DNA of 64,000 bases from Tetrapyrgos nigripes (GCA_013368315.1 JAACJM010000028.1:62001-126000), one strand, 5' to 3'. Numbered from the stretch's first letter, positions 45,606 to 57,530 are shown. Program-made: numbers and translations. Notes: generated from the letters alone by a model not told the origin.

Positions 45606-48420
45606 TACATACAACCCATAGCAAAAACCCTGATATACATACACCCTAATTGCTCCTTTTTCGGAACATCACCTTTGCTGTTCTGTTTGGCAACCTGCTT
45701 TGTCCAAAGCAGAAAGGTTTCGGAACGGTTTTGCTATCATGCTCAAGTTTGACATCATAGGTCAGCAAAGTATGAGCTACAAGAGTCTTGAGCTCGTTTA
45801 CGGCAAAGAATCGTCCAGGACTAGGTAAAAGATTAGGCTTTGCTGTCTGACATCTGATATGACACCCACCAAGCGTGACGACCAGCACCGAAAAACATGT
45901 ACTCGGGATTTGGTGTGATCATTTGGTGCTTGATACTTTCGCCTTCTTGGGCTCTCATATCAGCGAAGCGGAACGGTCTGAATTCATAGGGATCTTCGTA
46001 GTAACGCTAAATTGAACCAACAAAGTCAGTATCAAATAAAAACCGAAAAATATGGTCTGACCTCGTCATGGTGCAAAGCAAAGGAAGCTATAGCAACTCT
46101 GCTTCCGGCAGGAATAGTTGTACCGTCAGAGAAAGTGAAATCCTTCAACACCTCCCGATCTATACCCACTAAAGGAGCGTTGCATGGTAAGCCTTATGGG
46201 GCTGGAGGTAGAGGTAAAACTTACCTGTACTGCTTCCCGCAGATCTGACACACTCTTTCATAAAACTGTCCGTTCGGCGCAACTGAGCCATAGCGAGTTT
46301 ACTCCAGCCGTACTCGTTGATTGCCGCTTCTACTTCCTCACGCAGAACGGTGATCACCTCCTCGGGTTGAATGGAAAGATAGTATAAGGTGTGCGTGAAC
46401 GCCTGAATTGTAAATCAGTTCGGCCCGTCACTTGTATTCAAATTGGAGGAATCCCTCACCATACTCTGTGAAAAAAGGACTCAGAGACAATGAAATACAT
46501 TGCAGGGAGGAAGATTGTATACCGTAGTATGTATCGCAGCCATGTTGATATTGAGAATTCGCATCGTCAGATCTCGCGCAGTACGCAGTTCACCTTGAGG
46601 ATTCTGGTCCAGTAACCACGAAAGGAGATCGTTCTGGAGATACAAATTAAGGACCATGAACATCTTCTAGATCTGGATAGACGAGCTATTTACCGGCCTT
46701 CCATCCCAGTTTTTGCCATGTTGATCATCTTGATCCAACCTTTCTTGAATCATAGGTCCAAGGTGTCGGAGAGCTTGCCCCACTGCCTTGGAAATAGGTG
46801 TCAAAAGATTTCCAGCAATGCTATGAATCAAGCATGAGCTCATCCAAGTTCGAAAACAGACCTGATATCACAACTTACGGCTTCAGCAGGTCTGGAAACA
46901 AATTGATGATTCTTGCGGCCTTAAAAACATCAATGGTGAACTCAATATTGAGCCTCTGTTCAGTATCGTCAGCAGTGTTGAAATACACGATGAGTATAGG
47001 GCACCAACGACGTAATCCGGTTCTCGACCTTGCCATCAGAATCAGCATCGAAACTTCAATCAAACAAAAAGGAAGACGAACATAGAGGCAGACCAACGAA
47101 AAGCCGATTGGTTGTTCTACAAATAATTCTCATGACTGTGCTCAACGCGGGTACGGCGGCCCAATCTGCAGTATGTGGTGAACACCGTATGTCAAATGTA
47201 ACAACATGAGAAGGCTCACCATCCTTGACTGGGATTTCTTCACTAAAAGCGTTGACAATCTCGTCGCGAACGTCTGCAAACCTATGCGATATGTTTCTCG
47301 TCAGAGAGGTTCGGACAACGCCCAAGTGATAATTGTTAAGACGAGTCTCTTTGCCAAGGGTATAGTCAGTTTGAATGGTCTAGAACAGCATTCAGGATTC
47401 AGACAAGATCTCCACCAAGCGATGAAGGGGGACAAACATCTGTTATGGCTTCTTCAAACGATAAATAATCGTCCGGTGCTTTCCTGAAGTCGTTGATCAT
47501 ATCCGGGCCAGTAATGATTACCACCCATCCGTCTGGCTTACGGACTTTGAAGGCTCGCCCTTGATACTGCTAACTCGTGAATCCAATGGACTCGCTGACT
47601 TCACAAGACTGACCTTGTTGTAGCCTTCCCGAACGATCTCTTCTGCGTGTTTGATAAAGTGAAACCCGCCATAAAAAGAGCTGAAAAAGCCTTTGGGCCC
47701 AACGGTTGGAATATGTCTCAACTACCCAGAAGAAGAGACGGATGGGGATTAAGCTATTAGAGTCCTAAATTCAGAATAAGTCGATGCATACATACCTTCC
47801 AGACCGTCAGCTGGACACGAACCACTTTTGAGACGATGCTGGCTAATCCGACGGTCACAGCCAGGTAAAGGATGCTCCTCAAATCAGACATGGTTGACGT
47901 TGTCCAGAAGATGGGGCCTCTTTATATCGCCCACAGGCAGTCATGAGGATTGCCTTCTTGATCGCTCCAGGAGGAATGCTGAATTGCTGATTGAACAGAT
48001 TTCGCGTAATCATGAATGGGCGGCATCCGGTGTCTCAGCTTGGTCTCAGACTCTCAGCGACGTTATTTAAAGACCGGCACCGCGGTCATCCGAGTCCACA
48101 GAAGGGATGTTACGTACAGAGGATATCACTTACATAGACCCATCCATTGGGGCATGCCTACAGTTTGGGCAAGGCTTTGTGGCCAGTCATACAAATGGCA
48201 GAGATATCATCAAGAGTCAAGGCGAGGCGTAGGGACAGGCCAAAGGGATGCGCTTTCAAAATTCATTTTTGATCTTTCCCTTCAAAGATTATGAATGCGC
48301 ATCATTGGTCTAGCACAAAACGAAACGTACCGAGCGCCAGCGGTAGACTGAGGGGTAGACTGAGGGGTAGACTGAAGAGTCTACGATAGTTCATAAAGCA
48401 CACAGTATCGAATCGTAGGA
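45606..48420. repeat. Tandem duplication unit, copy 2
   Basis: Second copy of the 41.4-45.6 kb unit, lacking the 1.34-kb block. Similarity extends through introns and intergenic parts, which shows a recent segmental duplication. Confidence 0.9.
45646..47891 (-). CDS. Cytochrome P450 monooxygenase, copy 2
   Basis: Near-identical twin of the upstream P450 gene with the same exon layout and motifs: GPKGFF hinge, AAIHTT I-helix, FGAGRHACPGRFF haem loop with the Cys codon split by an intron. It differs by scattered substitutions (for example AARIINLFPDLL for AARAINLFPDLL, SRLPNRTAKV for SRSPNKTANV near the end). All exons appear open, so both copies may be functional. A TATAAAG box lies just upstream on the minus strand near 47930. 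Confidence 0.9.
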
Positions 48421-48618
48421 TCAATGGTGTAGTACATCCACCAGAATGATGTTGGAAATAGTACAATGGTGTCTTCGGCTTGTTCTCTTATCAGTCTCTC
48501 CTCCAATCTCAGCATGTCATAAGTAGTAAGGTGAACACTGCTTAGGAAAAAGGTCTTCGAGGTGGTCAGTACAGCGCAACAGTTCCAAGAGGTGTTCGAA
48601 CATTACCAAAACGATAAA

Positions 48619-50772
48619 TCAGTGCCTTCTACGAAACATAACAATGATGTTTCTGTTGGGCACACACATATCCGCATACCACTCATAGAGTGGTGCTGGA
48701 TCTTTGCCAGGCTCAAATGCGACATCGAATGTGACCAGTACATGTGAAACCAGTAGCTTCAGCTCGTTCACCGCGAAGAATCGACCAGGGCTGCAGATAA
48801 TGAATATCAGTCAGGAACCTGAGATTAACTGCATGAAGCAGAATTACCAAGCATGTCTACCACCTCCAAACAAGACATATTCTGGTCGAGGTGTCACCAT
48901 TTGATGTTTAAGATTCTCTCCGTCCCGTCCTCGCATATCTGAGAACCGGAATGGATCCATCTCTGACGCATTATGGTAGTATCTCTGTAGAAATAAATTC
49001 TTAGTCGATTCCTGGAAACAATACAGACCAAAGATAAACACACTTCATCGTGGTGCATCGAGTAGCCCGCACTGGCAACCATAGTACCTGCTGGGAGTAC
49101 AGTCCCATTCGAAAACCTGAAGTACTTCAAAGCTTTGCGGAAGACTACAGCTGTGGAAACGTTGAGCGCTCCTGAGCTACTTGAGAAATAGTGATCAAGC
49201 CCACCTGCACCAGTACCAGAAACACGCTGCGTTTCCTTGCAAAAACTATCTAGCTTGCGCATTTTCCCCATGGCAATTTTTGTCCAACCATACTCCTTCA
49301 CGGTGTTTTCGACCTCTTCTCGAAGCTCCTTGACAATGTCAGGACGCGCACAGAGATGGAAGAGAGTGTTTGTGAACGCCATGCTCTGATGAATAGAGTT
49401 TAGATCGCTGAGAGAAGCTGACAAAAAAAAAAGGAACCTTACCGTCGTGTGAATCGCAGCGACATTGATGGCAATTATACGCTGGGCAAGATCGTACGCA
49501 GTGCGCTGTTCTGGGAGTTTGGCTTCTTCAAGCAACCAGGACAAGAGGTCGTTCTAAAGCAGTTGAGCGGGTACTGCTGTAATTACGGAACGCTAGTAGC
49601 AGACTCACAGGTTTACCTGGCCAGTCTTGATCACCATACTCCTCTTCCTTGGCCAGCCTTTCCTTGACCATTGGTTCAAGGTATCTTCGGGCCATTCTTG
49701 TCGTCGATGGCAAGGGCGTAAGAAGTCTTCCGACGACACTGAAACAACATGGACAGCCACGTAAGTATTACTCGGAGAGATCTGGTAGTATAGACTCACG
49801 GTCTCAGGAAAGCCGGGAACAGGTTTATGATTTGCGAGGCTAGAAATACTTTGATGGTAAAATTGATGTTCATATCCTGTACAACCAGGTCAGAACATCC
49901 AAGGTGCATCGAGAAGTAGGTCTCGTACCTTCCACTCAGTGACACGGCAAAGAGGAAGGCCGACGAAAAGTCGGTTAGTTGTTCTTGCAACGATCTTCAT
50001 GACGGTGGGTAACGCATAGACTTTCGTCCATTCTATTTGCAGAGACGGGGTTTAGAGGTAGCATGCAGAAATGATGAATCCTACCTTCTTTCGCAGGCAG
50101 CTCATCTTCAAAGGAGTCCACAATCTCCTGCTTCACGTCTTCAAGTCTAGCTGCAATGTTACGCGTGAGAGCGTTGCGAACGACATCGACATGATACGGA
50201 TGGGTCCTGAGTTGCTTCCCCATAGTATAATCGGTTTGCAAATTCTGGCGGAAAAATCGTTAGAAGGACGGCGACAAACGATCAGCAGCACACACCTCAA
50301 GGATGGCATCTGTGAACGACATTTCATCGTCTGCCGCCTTGATATCCTCAAGCATATCCCTTCCATTGACGAAGACAAGCCAACCAGCGATCAAGGGGAT
50401 CTTGAAAGCGCCTCCGGGGTACTGCCAAGTAGAAATGATTAGTCTCTGCTTACACACGACTAGGCAAAGACGCACTTTGCGATACCCTTCTTCGACCATA
50501 TCTCGCCCATTGGAAAGATACTTGATAGCTCCGAGGTAAGAGCCAAAGAAACCTTGAGGACCAATGGTCGGTATAGCATCGAGCTGTCGGAACCCAAAGG
50601 GTTGAGGTAAATGGTTGGATCAGCGTAAAAATGAAACAGAGCGTTTATACCTTTGCCTGTTCAGTGCGTACACGGATGATCTTTGCAGTAAACAGTGTCA
50701 CAGACACGCCCAATAATGCATACGTGATAGGAGTCTTCAACTCCAGTTGCTGCCTAGAAATTCCAAGATCAT
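48619..50772 (-). CDS. Cytochrome P450 monooxygenase, third divergent paralogue
   Basis: Same family as the two P450s to the left but clearly older. Motifs: anchor ITYALLGVSVTLFTAKII, hinge IPTIGPQGFFGSYLGA, DYTMGKQLRTHPYHVDVVRN, FVGLPLCR, I-helix NVAAIHTT with SMAFTNTLFHLC, LREEVENTVKEYGWTKIAMG, PAGTMVASAGYSMHHDE, haem loop FGGGRHA-CPGRFFAVNELK across an intron, and the end NIIVMFRRRH. About 515 residues. The start is uncertain: the ATG at 50772 begins MILEFLGSNW, but that frame stops before the anchor, and the anchor's own frame has no ATG upstream. So one base is in excess near 50740, or an unseen first exon exists. Confidence 0.8.
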
Positions 50773-50828
50773 GGCGACCAGAGGATGATGACGGTCTCGT
50801 TGAAAAACGACCAGGGGGGTTTGTATGC

Positions 50829-50890
50829 TATTATTGGTAGTTGAAAGACCCTTAGGGGAAAAAGGAGGTATTATTGGTAGTTGAAAGACC
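50829..50890 (+). repeat. Short direct repeat upstream of the third P450
   Basis: A 22-bp sequence (TATTATTGGTAGTTGAAAGA and two more bases) occurs at 50829-50850 and again at 50869-50890, with a 40-bp period. Between the copies lies TAGGGG. The remaining bases up to the ATP3 stop hold no gene. Confidence 0.8.
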
Positions 50891-51089
50891 TCATGACATT
50901 TTCCAAAGAGATATTATTGACTCTTCCAAAGCTCTTGAGCGTGATTGAGAATTGCAGGAGTGTGCAGTCAAACCAGCAAGCATTTGCCGCTGGTGATGGT
51001 CGCAGTCAAAAGAGACCTCCACTCGCATTACATAAGTGTCTCGACATAAATCTATTACTATTTTAAATTTATACAGCAAGTCGGACTGC

Positions 51090-52227
51090 TCACAGAGCAG
51101 AGGCACCAGTAATGATATCGACAAGCTCATTAGTAATAGCGGCCTGGCGACCACGATTGTACTGCATAGTGAGGGTGCCAATCATGTCGTTTGCGTTCTT
51201 GGACGCGTTGTCCATGGCATTTCGGCTGGATGAAGAGTGGTAAGATTGTAGAGTCAAACAGAAATGTGTAGAAGCAGACGTACCGAGCACTGATTTCACA
51301 AGCATGACCCTCAACAAGAGCAGCGTACAGAGCGTTGGCGAGAGTGAATTCGAAAAGGTCCCTGGTAACGTCATCCTCCATCTCGTACTTCTTGAAGCCC
51401 TCTGTTACAACATTAGCAGTCGTCCTAAAGGGCAAAAAAGTCTGCACCACGCACCGGTGTCCTTCAGCAAGTTTTCACCCTTGATTACCTGAGCAGTAGA
51501 CTCGTACGACAGAGCGGAGACGAATTTGTTGTAAACAAGGACGACAGAGTCGTACTCGACACCACTCTTGATAACCAAATCCGCAACACCAGCAGCATCG
51601 GCAAACGTAGGAACATCCCTTCCAATCTGGTTGAAAGACAAGACGAGGTTGCCGCCAAGGGCACGAGAAAGCTGGGCCTTGGACTTGTCACCAACGACCA
51701 TGACGGGTGAGTCGGCTTCAACCTTTGTGCCGGGTAGAGGTGATTCCTTGTCATTGGCGATAGCGCGACGTGTAGCTTTTGTGACGGAGGAGTGGATACC
51801 ACCACAGAGACCTTTATCGGACGAGATGACAAGGAAAAGCTTGCGGCCACCGGAAGTTGCTTCCTCCTTGACGGTTTCGAAGACCTCTGACAGAACCATG
51901 TAGGCATTATTGACTTAACAGACACGTTGTATCCACCTACCCGCGTTAGCTTCGCCGTATTGCTTTCCAGCTTGCATAGCACGTTGAGCTTTTGCGAGTT
52001 TGGTGGAGGCAATCATTTTCATTGACTGTAGTTAGAAAGTGGATGTAAGATACGGAGCATGGACATGTGGAAGTAACGACACGTACTTTTGTGATTTTCT
52101 CAATGTTACGGACAGACTTGAGACGGAGCTCTAGTTCACGGAGGGTGGCCATGTTCCTGGCCTGGGGAGGGGTCGCCAGCAGCGACGGCCGTGCGACGGC
52201 GCGGACAACAGTCTGACGAGCAAACAT
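51090..52227 (-). CDS. ATP3: Mitochondrial ATP synthase subunit gamma
   Basis: Central rotor shaft of F1-ATPase. The targeting-like N terminus [20 protein letters not shown] leads to [20 protein letters not shown] and [17 protein letters not shown], the first coiled-coil helix. The globular part reads [35 protein letters not shown] and [13 protein letters not shown]. The C-terminal helix reads [39 protein letters not shown] and [20 protein letters not shown], ending GASAL. About 300 residues in six or so exons, all in frame. Divergent from SUI3 with only 135 bp between the start codons. Confidence 0.97.
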
Positions 52228-52362
52228 GGAGAGGAAGGAATGTCGAGGAGAATACTGCAAGCAGTCGGATACACTCGGCTTGGTAGATGTCTGTATTCCC
52301 ACAGTCATGAGGTCCAAACTATCCCCTCAGAAAGCTGACTCAAGTCAATCTACTCTACCACC
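52228..52362. promoter_or_regulatory. Compact bidirectional promoter between ATP3 and SUI3
   Basis: 135 bp separate the divergent start codons, so the two genes must share core promoter DNA. No TATA box was recognised; a CTCAAG/CTCTACC-rich stretch precedes SUI3. Confidence 0.6.
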
Positions 52363-53653
52363 ATGTCTGAAGAACCTCTCTTTGATCCCTCTCTCAAGAA
52401 ACGCAAGAAGAAGGCCGTAGCTTTCACAGAGGATCCTCTTGGTGCAGATGCAGATCCTACAGCACCAGCACCAGAAACCATCGAAAACACGACTACAAAT
52501 GGTGAAGCTGTCGATTTGGGTCCGACAACGGCTCATGAACAGATGAAACTGAGTGCCGAAGATGATGAAGGGGAGAAGAAGGAAGATGATGACTTCAAAG
52601 CCATGTTTGGTGATTTGAAGAAGAAGAAGAAGAAGAAGGATATTCCTATGGACTTGGTAAGTGCTTCCCGACCTTCTCCTGTGTATCGATCTGATTTTTG
52701 GGCCTTTTCAATTTACAGGGCGATGACTCTGGCACATCCACACCGACCGCTGCTCCAGCTGCTACAGAAGATCTCGATTTTTCAGATATCAAGAAGAAAA
52801 AGAAATCGAAAAAGGCTGCATTTGATTTGGAAGCTTTCGAGAAGGAGCTTAAGAAATCAAAGGATAAGTCGGCGGAAGATGATGAAGACGATGAGATTGA
52901 ACATAATCCCAATCTGGATATCGACGATGCGGGTTTGGAGCACGATCCATTTGCTCAACCTGATGCACCTGTCGGTGTGGATGCAGGAAACGAGGCATGG
53001 CTTAAGAGCGATCGTGACTATACTTATCAAGAGGTTAGTGTTTTGCGATTTCTTTTACCAGCGTCTCACTCTCTATATCCAGCTCCTTACACGGTTCTAT
53101 TCTCTGCTGCACGCCGCCAACCCTGCCCTTCTCTCGTCTTCATCACAAAAACGGTACACTATCGCACCACCATCTATCCACCGTGAAGGTAACAAGAAGA
53201 GCATCTTTGCAAACGTCTCCGATATCTGCAAGAGGATGCATCGTCAGGTATATATCCTTTTCGAGTCATTTTGTCACTGATTTAACCCTCTTCTCCAGCC
53301 CGAGCATGTCATCCAATTCCTCTTCGCCGAAATGGGTACGACAGGTAGCGTAGATGGAGCAGGCCGTCTCGTCATCAAAGGTCGTTTCCAACAAAAACAG
53401 GTTGAGAACGTTTTGCGACGGTATATCGGTACGTACATTCTACCCCATCGTACACCTCGATTGGCTGACACCCTTTTCCTCAGTCGAATACGTTACCTGC
53501 AAAACTTGCAAATCCCCAGACACCCTCCTCACCAAAGAAAACCGTATCTTCTTCATGTCATGTGAAAGTTGCGGAAGTAGGCGTAGTGTCAACGCTATCA
53601 AGAGTGGATTCCAGGCTCAAGTTGGAAAGAGGAGTAAGACTAGGACGGCATGA
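52363..53653 (+). CDS. SUI3: Translation initiation factor eIF2 subunit beta
   Basis: Part of the eIF2 GTPase complex that brings initiator tRNA to the 40S subunit. Three Lys-rich K-boxes are visible: KKRKKK near residue 12, a run of seven Lys near residue 88 and KKKKKSKK in exon 2. They are known to contact eIF5 and eIF2B-epsilon. An acidic linker ([14 protein letters not shown]) leads to the conserved domain: [38 protein letters not shown] and [20 protein letters not shown]. The C2-C2 zinc finger reads [13 protein letters not shown], then [20 protein letters not shown]. About 355 residues in five exons, ending KTRTA. Confidence 0.97.
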
Positions 53654-54064
53654 AGTTGATGAATGTAGGCGTCAGCGACGCAGGCCCAGGCGTGGGCTGA
53701 GACTCAAGCCGAGGGTTGGGACAGTTGGAGTGGAGTTGCGTGCTACTATCTCAGGATGGGGCCCTGGTGTCCTGGTCACGGCCACAGCTATAGATGACTA
53801 GTGCCGCGCACTCGATCCAGGGCGACACGGTGTCTTGAATCCTGCATGTATATGTACTGGTTATATTGTAAATGTGTAAAGTTGTACGAGGCACCTGAGC
53901 GAGAAGCAGTCTTATAATCACAACGTTACGAAGAATATTACATATGTAGTAATTGTACGTTGATACAGTAACATAGAAAGGTAAAGTGATTGCAGAAGGA
54001 AAGTAGTCCATCGTGGTCCACGCCCATGGTTACCCACATTCCGTGCTATTAGTAGCGCACTTAC
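53654..54064. other. Convergent intergenic gap
   Basis: 3' flanks of SUI3 and of the membrane-protein gene; about 410 bases with no further feature. Confidence 0.6.
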
Positions 54065-55341
54065 CTACTGTCCCCAGACAGCTTCAGCATCCACTTCCCG
54101 AGGTCCAGCATTCGCATTTCCATCTACTCGTGCTTGTCCACGCGTGGAATTCCTGTTATACAACCCAGGATGTTCAGTCCCATCACCTGGCAACGCAACA
54201 CGTCCTTCTCTCCTTTGCTTGAAGAGATAGTACAAATATGAAGCGAATAAAGATAGAGGATGTAGGATTGTGAATAGGATAGCCGTGACCTGCGTAAGAA
54301 AAGAGAGCGCCGTTAAGACTAGCCTCACATTGAAGCAAGTTATAAGAAAAAAACTCACGAAAACAGGCGCAGGCTTGGGTTTCAACGACCAAATACTGAT
54401 GCATATCCATGTCGCCGCAACACACCAGACGATATCCCTCCTCATTATCACGACGAGCATTCCAATGAAATTGGTTCCAAGCACCACCCCAAAGGCTGGC
54501 CACGGGTTTGCCCGATGGGTAGGCGCGCCTCCAACTGGGATGCCGTCGGTCAAACCTAGCTCGATGCTGAAAATAAGAATAGTCAATTGTTTGCAAAAGC
54601 TAGGAGAAGGAAGTGGAAAGATTCACAATAACCCCAAGGGAAACATCATAGCTATTTCCAACACCAAGAAGAATCTCATAGGCGCGTGAATGAGGAGGGT
54701 ATCGAACGGTCTCTGGCTCGTTGGCTTGTGGTAGATCAACAAGACAATGTTGGAATAAAGTAGTAAAAGGAGAAGGATTCCTTGGAGAATGATTGCGGTG
54801 AGGAACCACTCGAAGACCCAAGCAATTGCCCATAGAGCCATGACCCAGTTTGCGAGGACAAGGGAGAGGCCGACGCCTTTTATTAAGGTTCTCTGTAGTA
54901 TATATATGAGTTCACATGAACATACGCAGTCTCGTAACATAATAGAACACATACCTTCGTCTCCATTTTACGCGCTAGGACAAGGAGCACACAATACCCA
55001 ATCTGCCCTATATAGAGCGCAGCAACATACACTGCGATTACCATGGGTCTCGGAGAGATGGAAGTAGGATGTCTCGTCGATATTCCTGAGATTGAAGGGC
55101 TGACGAGTACCGAGCATACGATTACAGTGGCGATGTTAATGAGGAGAGACAGAGGAGTTAGGACTTGCAGTCTGTGAAAATGAATGGAAATAATGGTTCA
55201 GTTTGGCATTTGCAATCAGTTGGTTCGAGGTCGAGAGAGACGAGCTCTGCCAACAATGCATACGGAGTGGTTTGCATACCTTATAAGAGCAAGGTAATCC
55301 CTGACAGCAGGATGCGATGTATCCAGAGGTAGGCTGTCCAT
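54065..55341 (-). CDS. Multi-pass membrane protein, DUF1774-like
   Basis: Exons beginning at 55341 (MDSLPLDTSHPAVRDYLALI) join to LQVLTPLSLLINIATVIVCS, AVYVAALYIGQIGYCVLLVL, KGVGLSLVLANWVMALWAIA, WFLTAIILQGILLLLLLYSN, FFLVLEIAMMFPL, WPAFGVVLGTNFIGMLVVIM, RRDIVWCVAATWICISIW and LTALSFLTQVTAILFTILHP, followed by a polar tail ending AEAVWGQ. Seven or eight membrane segments. The order, with RRDIVWCVAATWI, fits a fungal membrane family I associate with DUF1774. The family name is from memory and should be treated with care. Function unknown. All joins are in frame. Confidence 0.7.
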
Positions 55342-55706
55342 TTTGGTCGGTCCTTTCGGTTGTAACTTGGGTCGACAGTGACAATCCTAAAGATAGCTGC
55401 AGTCGAGGATGTGGTGGGACAAGCGTAGACCTGCAGGTACTGATAGTGCCAAGCGGTGACGTCATCATAGCATCAGAGGATTTAATTTTCGAGCTTCATT
55501 AAACTTCATTCATGAGAAGTTTGGTTCCAGTAAAATACATGGTATCAGATTGTAAGTAGGTATGAGATGTGAGTTCAAATACGACAAGTCCAATGCAAAG
55601 AAAAGATAAATAGAGCGATAATTTAACGAATAATGAACCAGTTGCGACCGATTCCTTTAACTGCAGTTGGATGACCGCCGCCCAAGTCTACAAAGTCCGA
55701 GACCGA
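55342..55706. other. Intergenic gap
   Basis: 365 bases with no supported gene. Confidence 0.6.
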
Positions 55707-56642
55707 TCAGTATGGTCTCGCATTCACGAGTCTACCTAACATTTTACAGCTAGCTTGCCTGATCCTCCTCCAAGACCGTGATTTAGGGCTGAACAAGCCT
55801 GTTTCAGTGTTATCCTTGTTCGGATAGCATCGGAAAGCTTTAGAGGATGAATCAGTATCGCCGAAGGTAGAGGTGGTGCTTGTGGTGGTAGCGGTAGAGA
55901 AGGATGAAGACGACGACAACGACGATGAATCTTCTTGCTCAGAGTGCATAGCGGTTGAGCTATCAAGAGAGTGTACACATCAGAGATGATTGATGATGAG
56001 CTTGACAAATGTACTCACTCAAGATCAACAGTGGTGATAGTGGTGTTGGTAAAATGCTCAGCTTGTTCGTAGCGCATAGCGATTGCTCTGAAAGAGAAAA
56101 GGGTCCATGTCAGAACTGATGGACAATGACCGTGACGAATGTACTCACACAATCCGTTCGCAAACGGAGACGCCGTTTTCTAGAAACCTCTGTCTAAGTT
56201 CATCTTCACATTCATATGGTCTCTCCATCCTCAGTGCCTCTTCCTCCAGTGCGCGTCTTAAGCGAATTAAGACAGATTTGGCTTTGTCCACGTCCACACT
56301 ACCCTCTGCAGACCTGACTCCCAGTGCTTGTAAGAGATGTTCCTCTGTTCCTAGAGAAAGAAGGCAAGATACCTTCGCCCTAATCTGAATTTCAGCTTCC
56401 TTTGCTGAGATGCACCTCTCTTCGATTCTTTCTGTCCTGAACAACTCCTCTCGTCGCCTTGTTATCTCCGTGCCGAAAGCAATGTCCAGGTCAATCCCGG
56501 GAGTAGGATTCATGACGACATCCCAGTAACAGGCAGCAGCATCGACTTCGGGTATTGGGATGGGTTTGCCAGCGCCCAGAAAAGCATCGAGGAGAGTAGT
56601 GTCGCCGGGAAAGGAAAAGGCGTAGAAGGTCTTTGAAAGCAT
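55707..56642 (-). CDS. Unrecognised protein family, member C
   Basis: Three exons: 56642 to about 56148, 56087-56019 and 55959-55707. The product is about 270 residues. Start MLSKTFYAFSFPGDTTLLDA matches member A. The core has LGTEEHLLQALGVRSAEG, KSVLIRLRRALEEEALRM and ENGVSVCERIV. The Ser/Thr-rich linker (SSSLSSSSSFSTATTTSTTS) leads to the basic end RSWRRIRQASCKMLGRLVN. Exon 2 and the start of exon 3, with the introns before them, resemble each other (ATAMHSEQ-type and AIAMRYEQ-type openings, both after GTGAGTACATT introns), which suggests an internal duplication. Nothing in it points to a known function. It is 25 kb from members A and B and in the opposite orientation. Confidence 0.7.
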
Positions 56643-56685
56643 GGTAAGGAGGAATAGAACTTGATGAAGGTCGACTAGCAGACAC

Positions 56686-56860
56686 GATGCTTTTTATCCT
56701 TTCAAGAGAAACAGAGACATCATTGTCTCGACTTGTCTAAGTCAGAGGAAAGGGAGGTGTTTATGTTTAAGTCCCTTTTCTGGTCTGGACTGAAGTCTCC
56801 TCTTGATACATCTGGCCCTTGATGATACACAAGTTTTCACAAAGGAGGAGGAGGAAGAGG
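56686..56860 (-). promoter_or_regulatory. Conserved promoter module, family member C
   Basis: Read on the minus strand it matches the module of member A most closely. It has a CCTCCTCC-rich tract, CTTGTGTATCATCAAGGGCC, CCTTTCCTCTGACTTAGACA, AGTCGAGAC, TGTCTCTGTTTCTCTTGAAA and GGATAAAAAGCATC, ending about 45 bases before the start codon. Confidence 0.75.
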
Positions 56861-57098
56861 AGGAGGAAGAGAGGGGCTGAAGAATCATCACTGCGGGATA
56901 TGAGGTGTTGAAGAGAACTGGACCGAAAGGGCGAAGACTGGTACAAGACGTCGGAATAGCCATCTGCCTATTCCTTTTTGGAAGGAAGTCCACTAGTCTG
57001 TAATCAAGAGCTCGGACAGCAAGATGATCAGCAGATGAAGCCAGACCAGAGACACTAGTGAAGGCCTATTCGAAAAGAGCACAAACGGCAAACGCCGA

Positions 57099-57530
57099 AT
57101 GGTGACTGTTCGAATCTTTTACCCTCCCACCTCGACCCCAATCTACATGCATACTTCCACTTGGTCGTCTGGTTTTACCTGGGATGTAACCTTCGAGACT
57201 ATTCCAACTAATTTGGCAGTGTTATACCTGGAAGAGAGGACTATTCTTTCTGTCATCACCCTTTTTCGATTCGCTCACCTACATTGCAATCATATCACTC
57301 CCCGACACACTACCTGACAATTCGATTTGCGAACCTATAATTCTCACCCAAGAAACTTTTCCTCCCGTCATTGTCCCGCAGCGATTTCAAGGGTACCAAC
57401 CCCTTGACGCGTTGACGATCAGAGCACTACTACTCCTATCTAACGGACGTTACGGTTCAACGTCATTGGGAGAGTTTATGTCTTGTTGTGTTGGAGGAGC
57501 CATCGGCGGATTTACAGCAAGGTACGTTCA
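57099..57530 (+). CDS. Possible fragment of an unrecognised gene
   Basis: An open stretch MVTVRIFYPPTSTPIYMHTS reads to NLAVLYLEERTI. In another frame, after a possible intron, comes LPDNSICEPIILTQETFPPV, then VPQRFQGYQPLDALTIRALL and GGAIGGFTAR ending at a GTACGT donor near 57530. Composition and splice site look real, but no downstream exon was found and no family is recognised. Its right end lies at the edge of the segmental duplication, so the gene may have been cut by it. Confidence 0.3.

Noticed and set aside
41446..50772. Possible secondary-metabolite cluster around the P450s
   Set aside because: No terpene synthase, polyketide synthase, peptide synthetase, transporter or pathway regulator is adjacent; neighbours are ATP3 and a conserved unknown gene.
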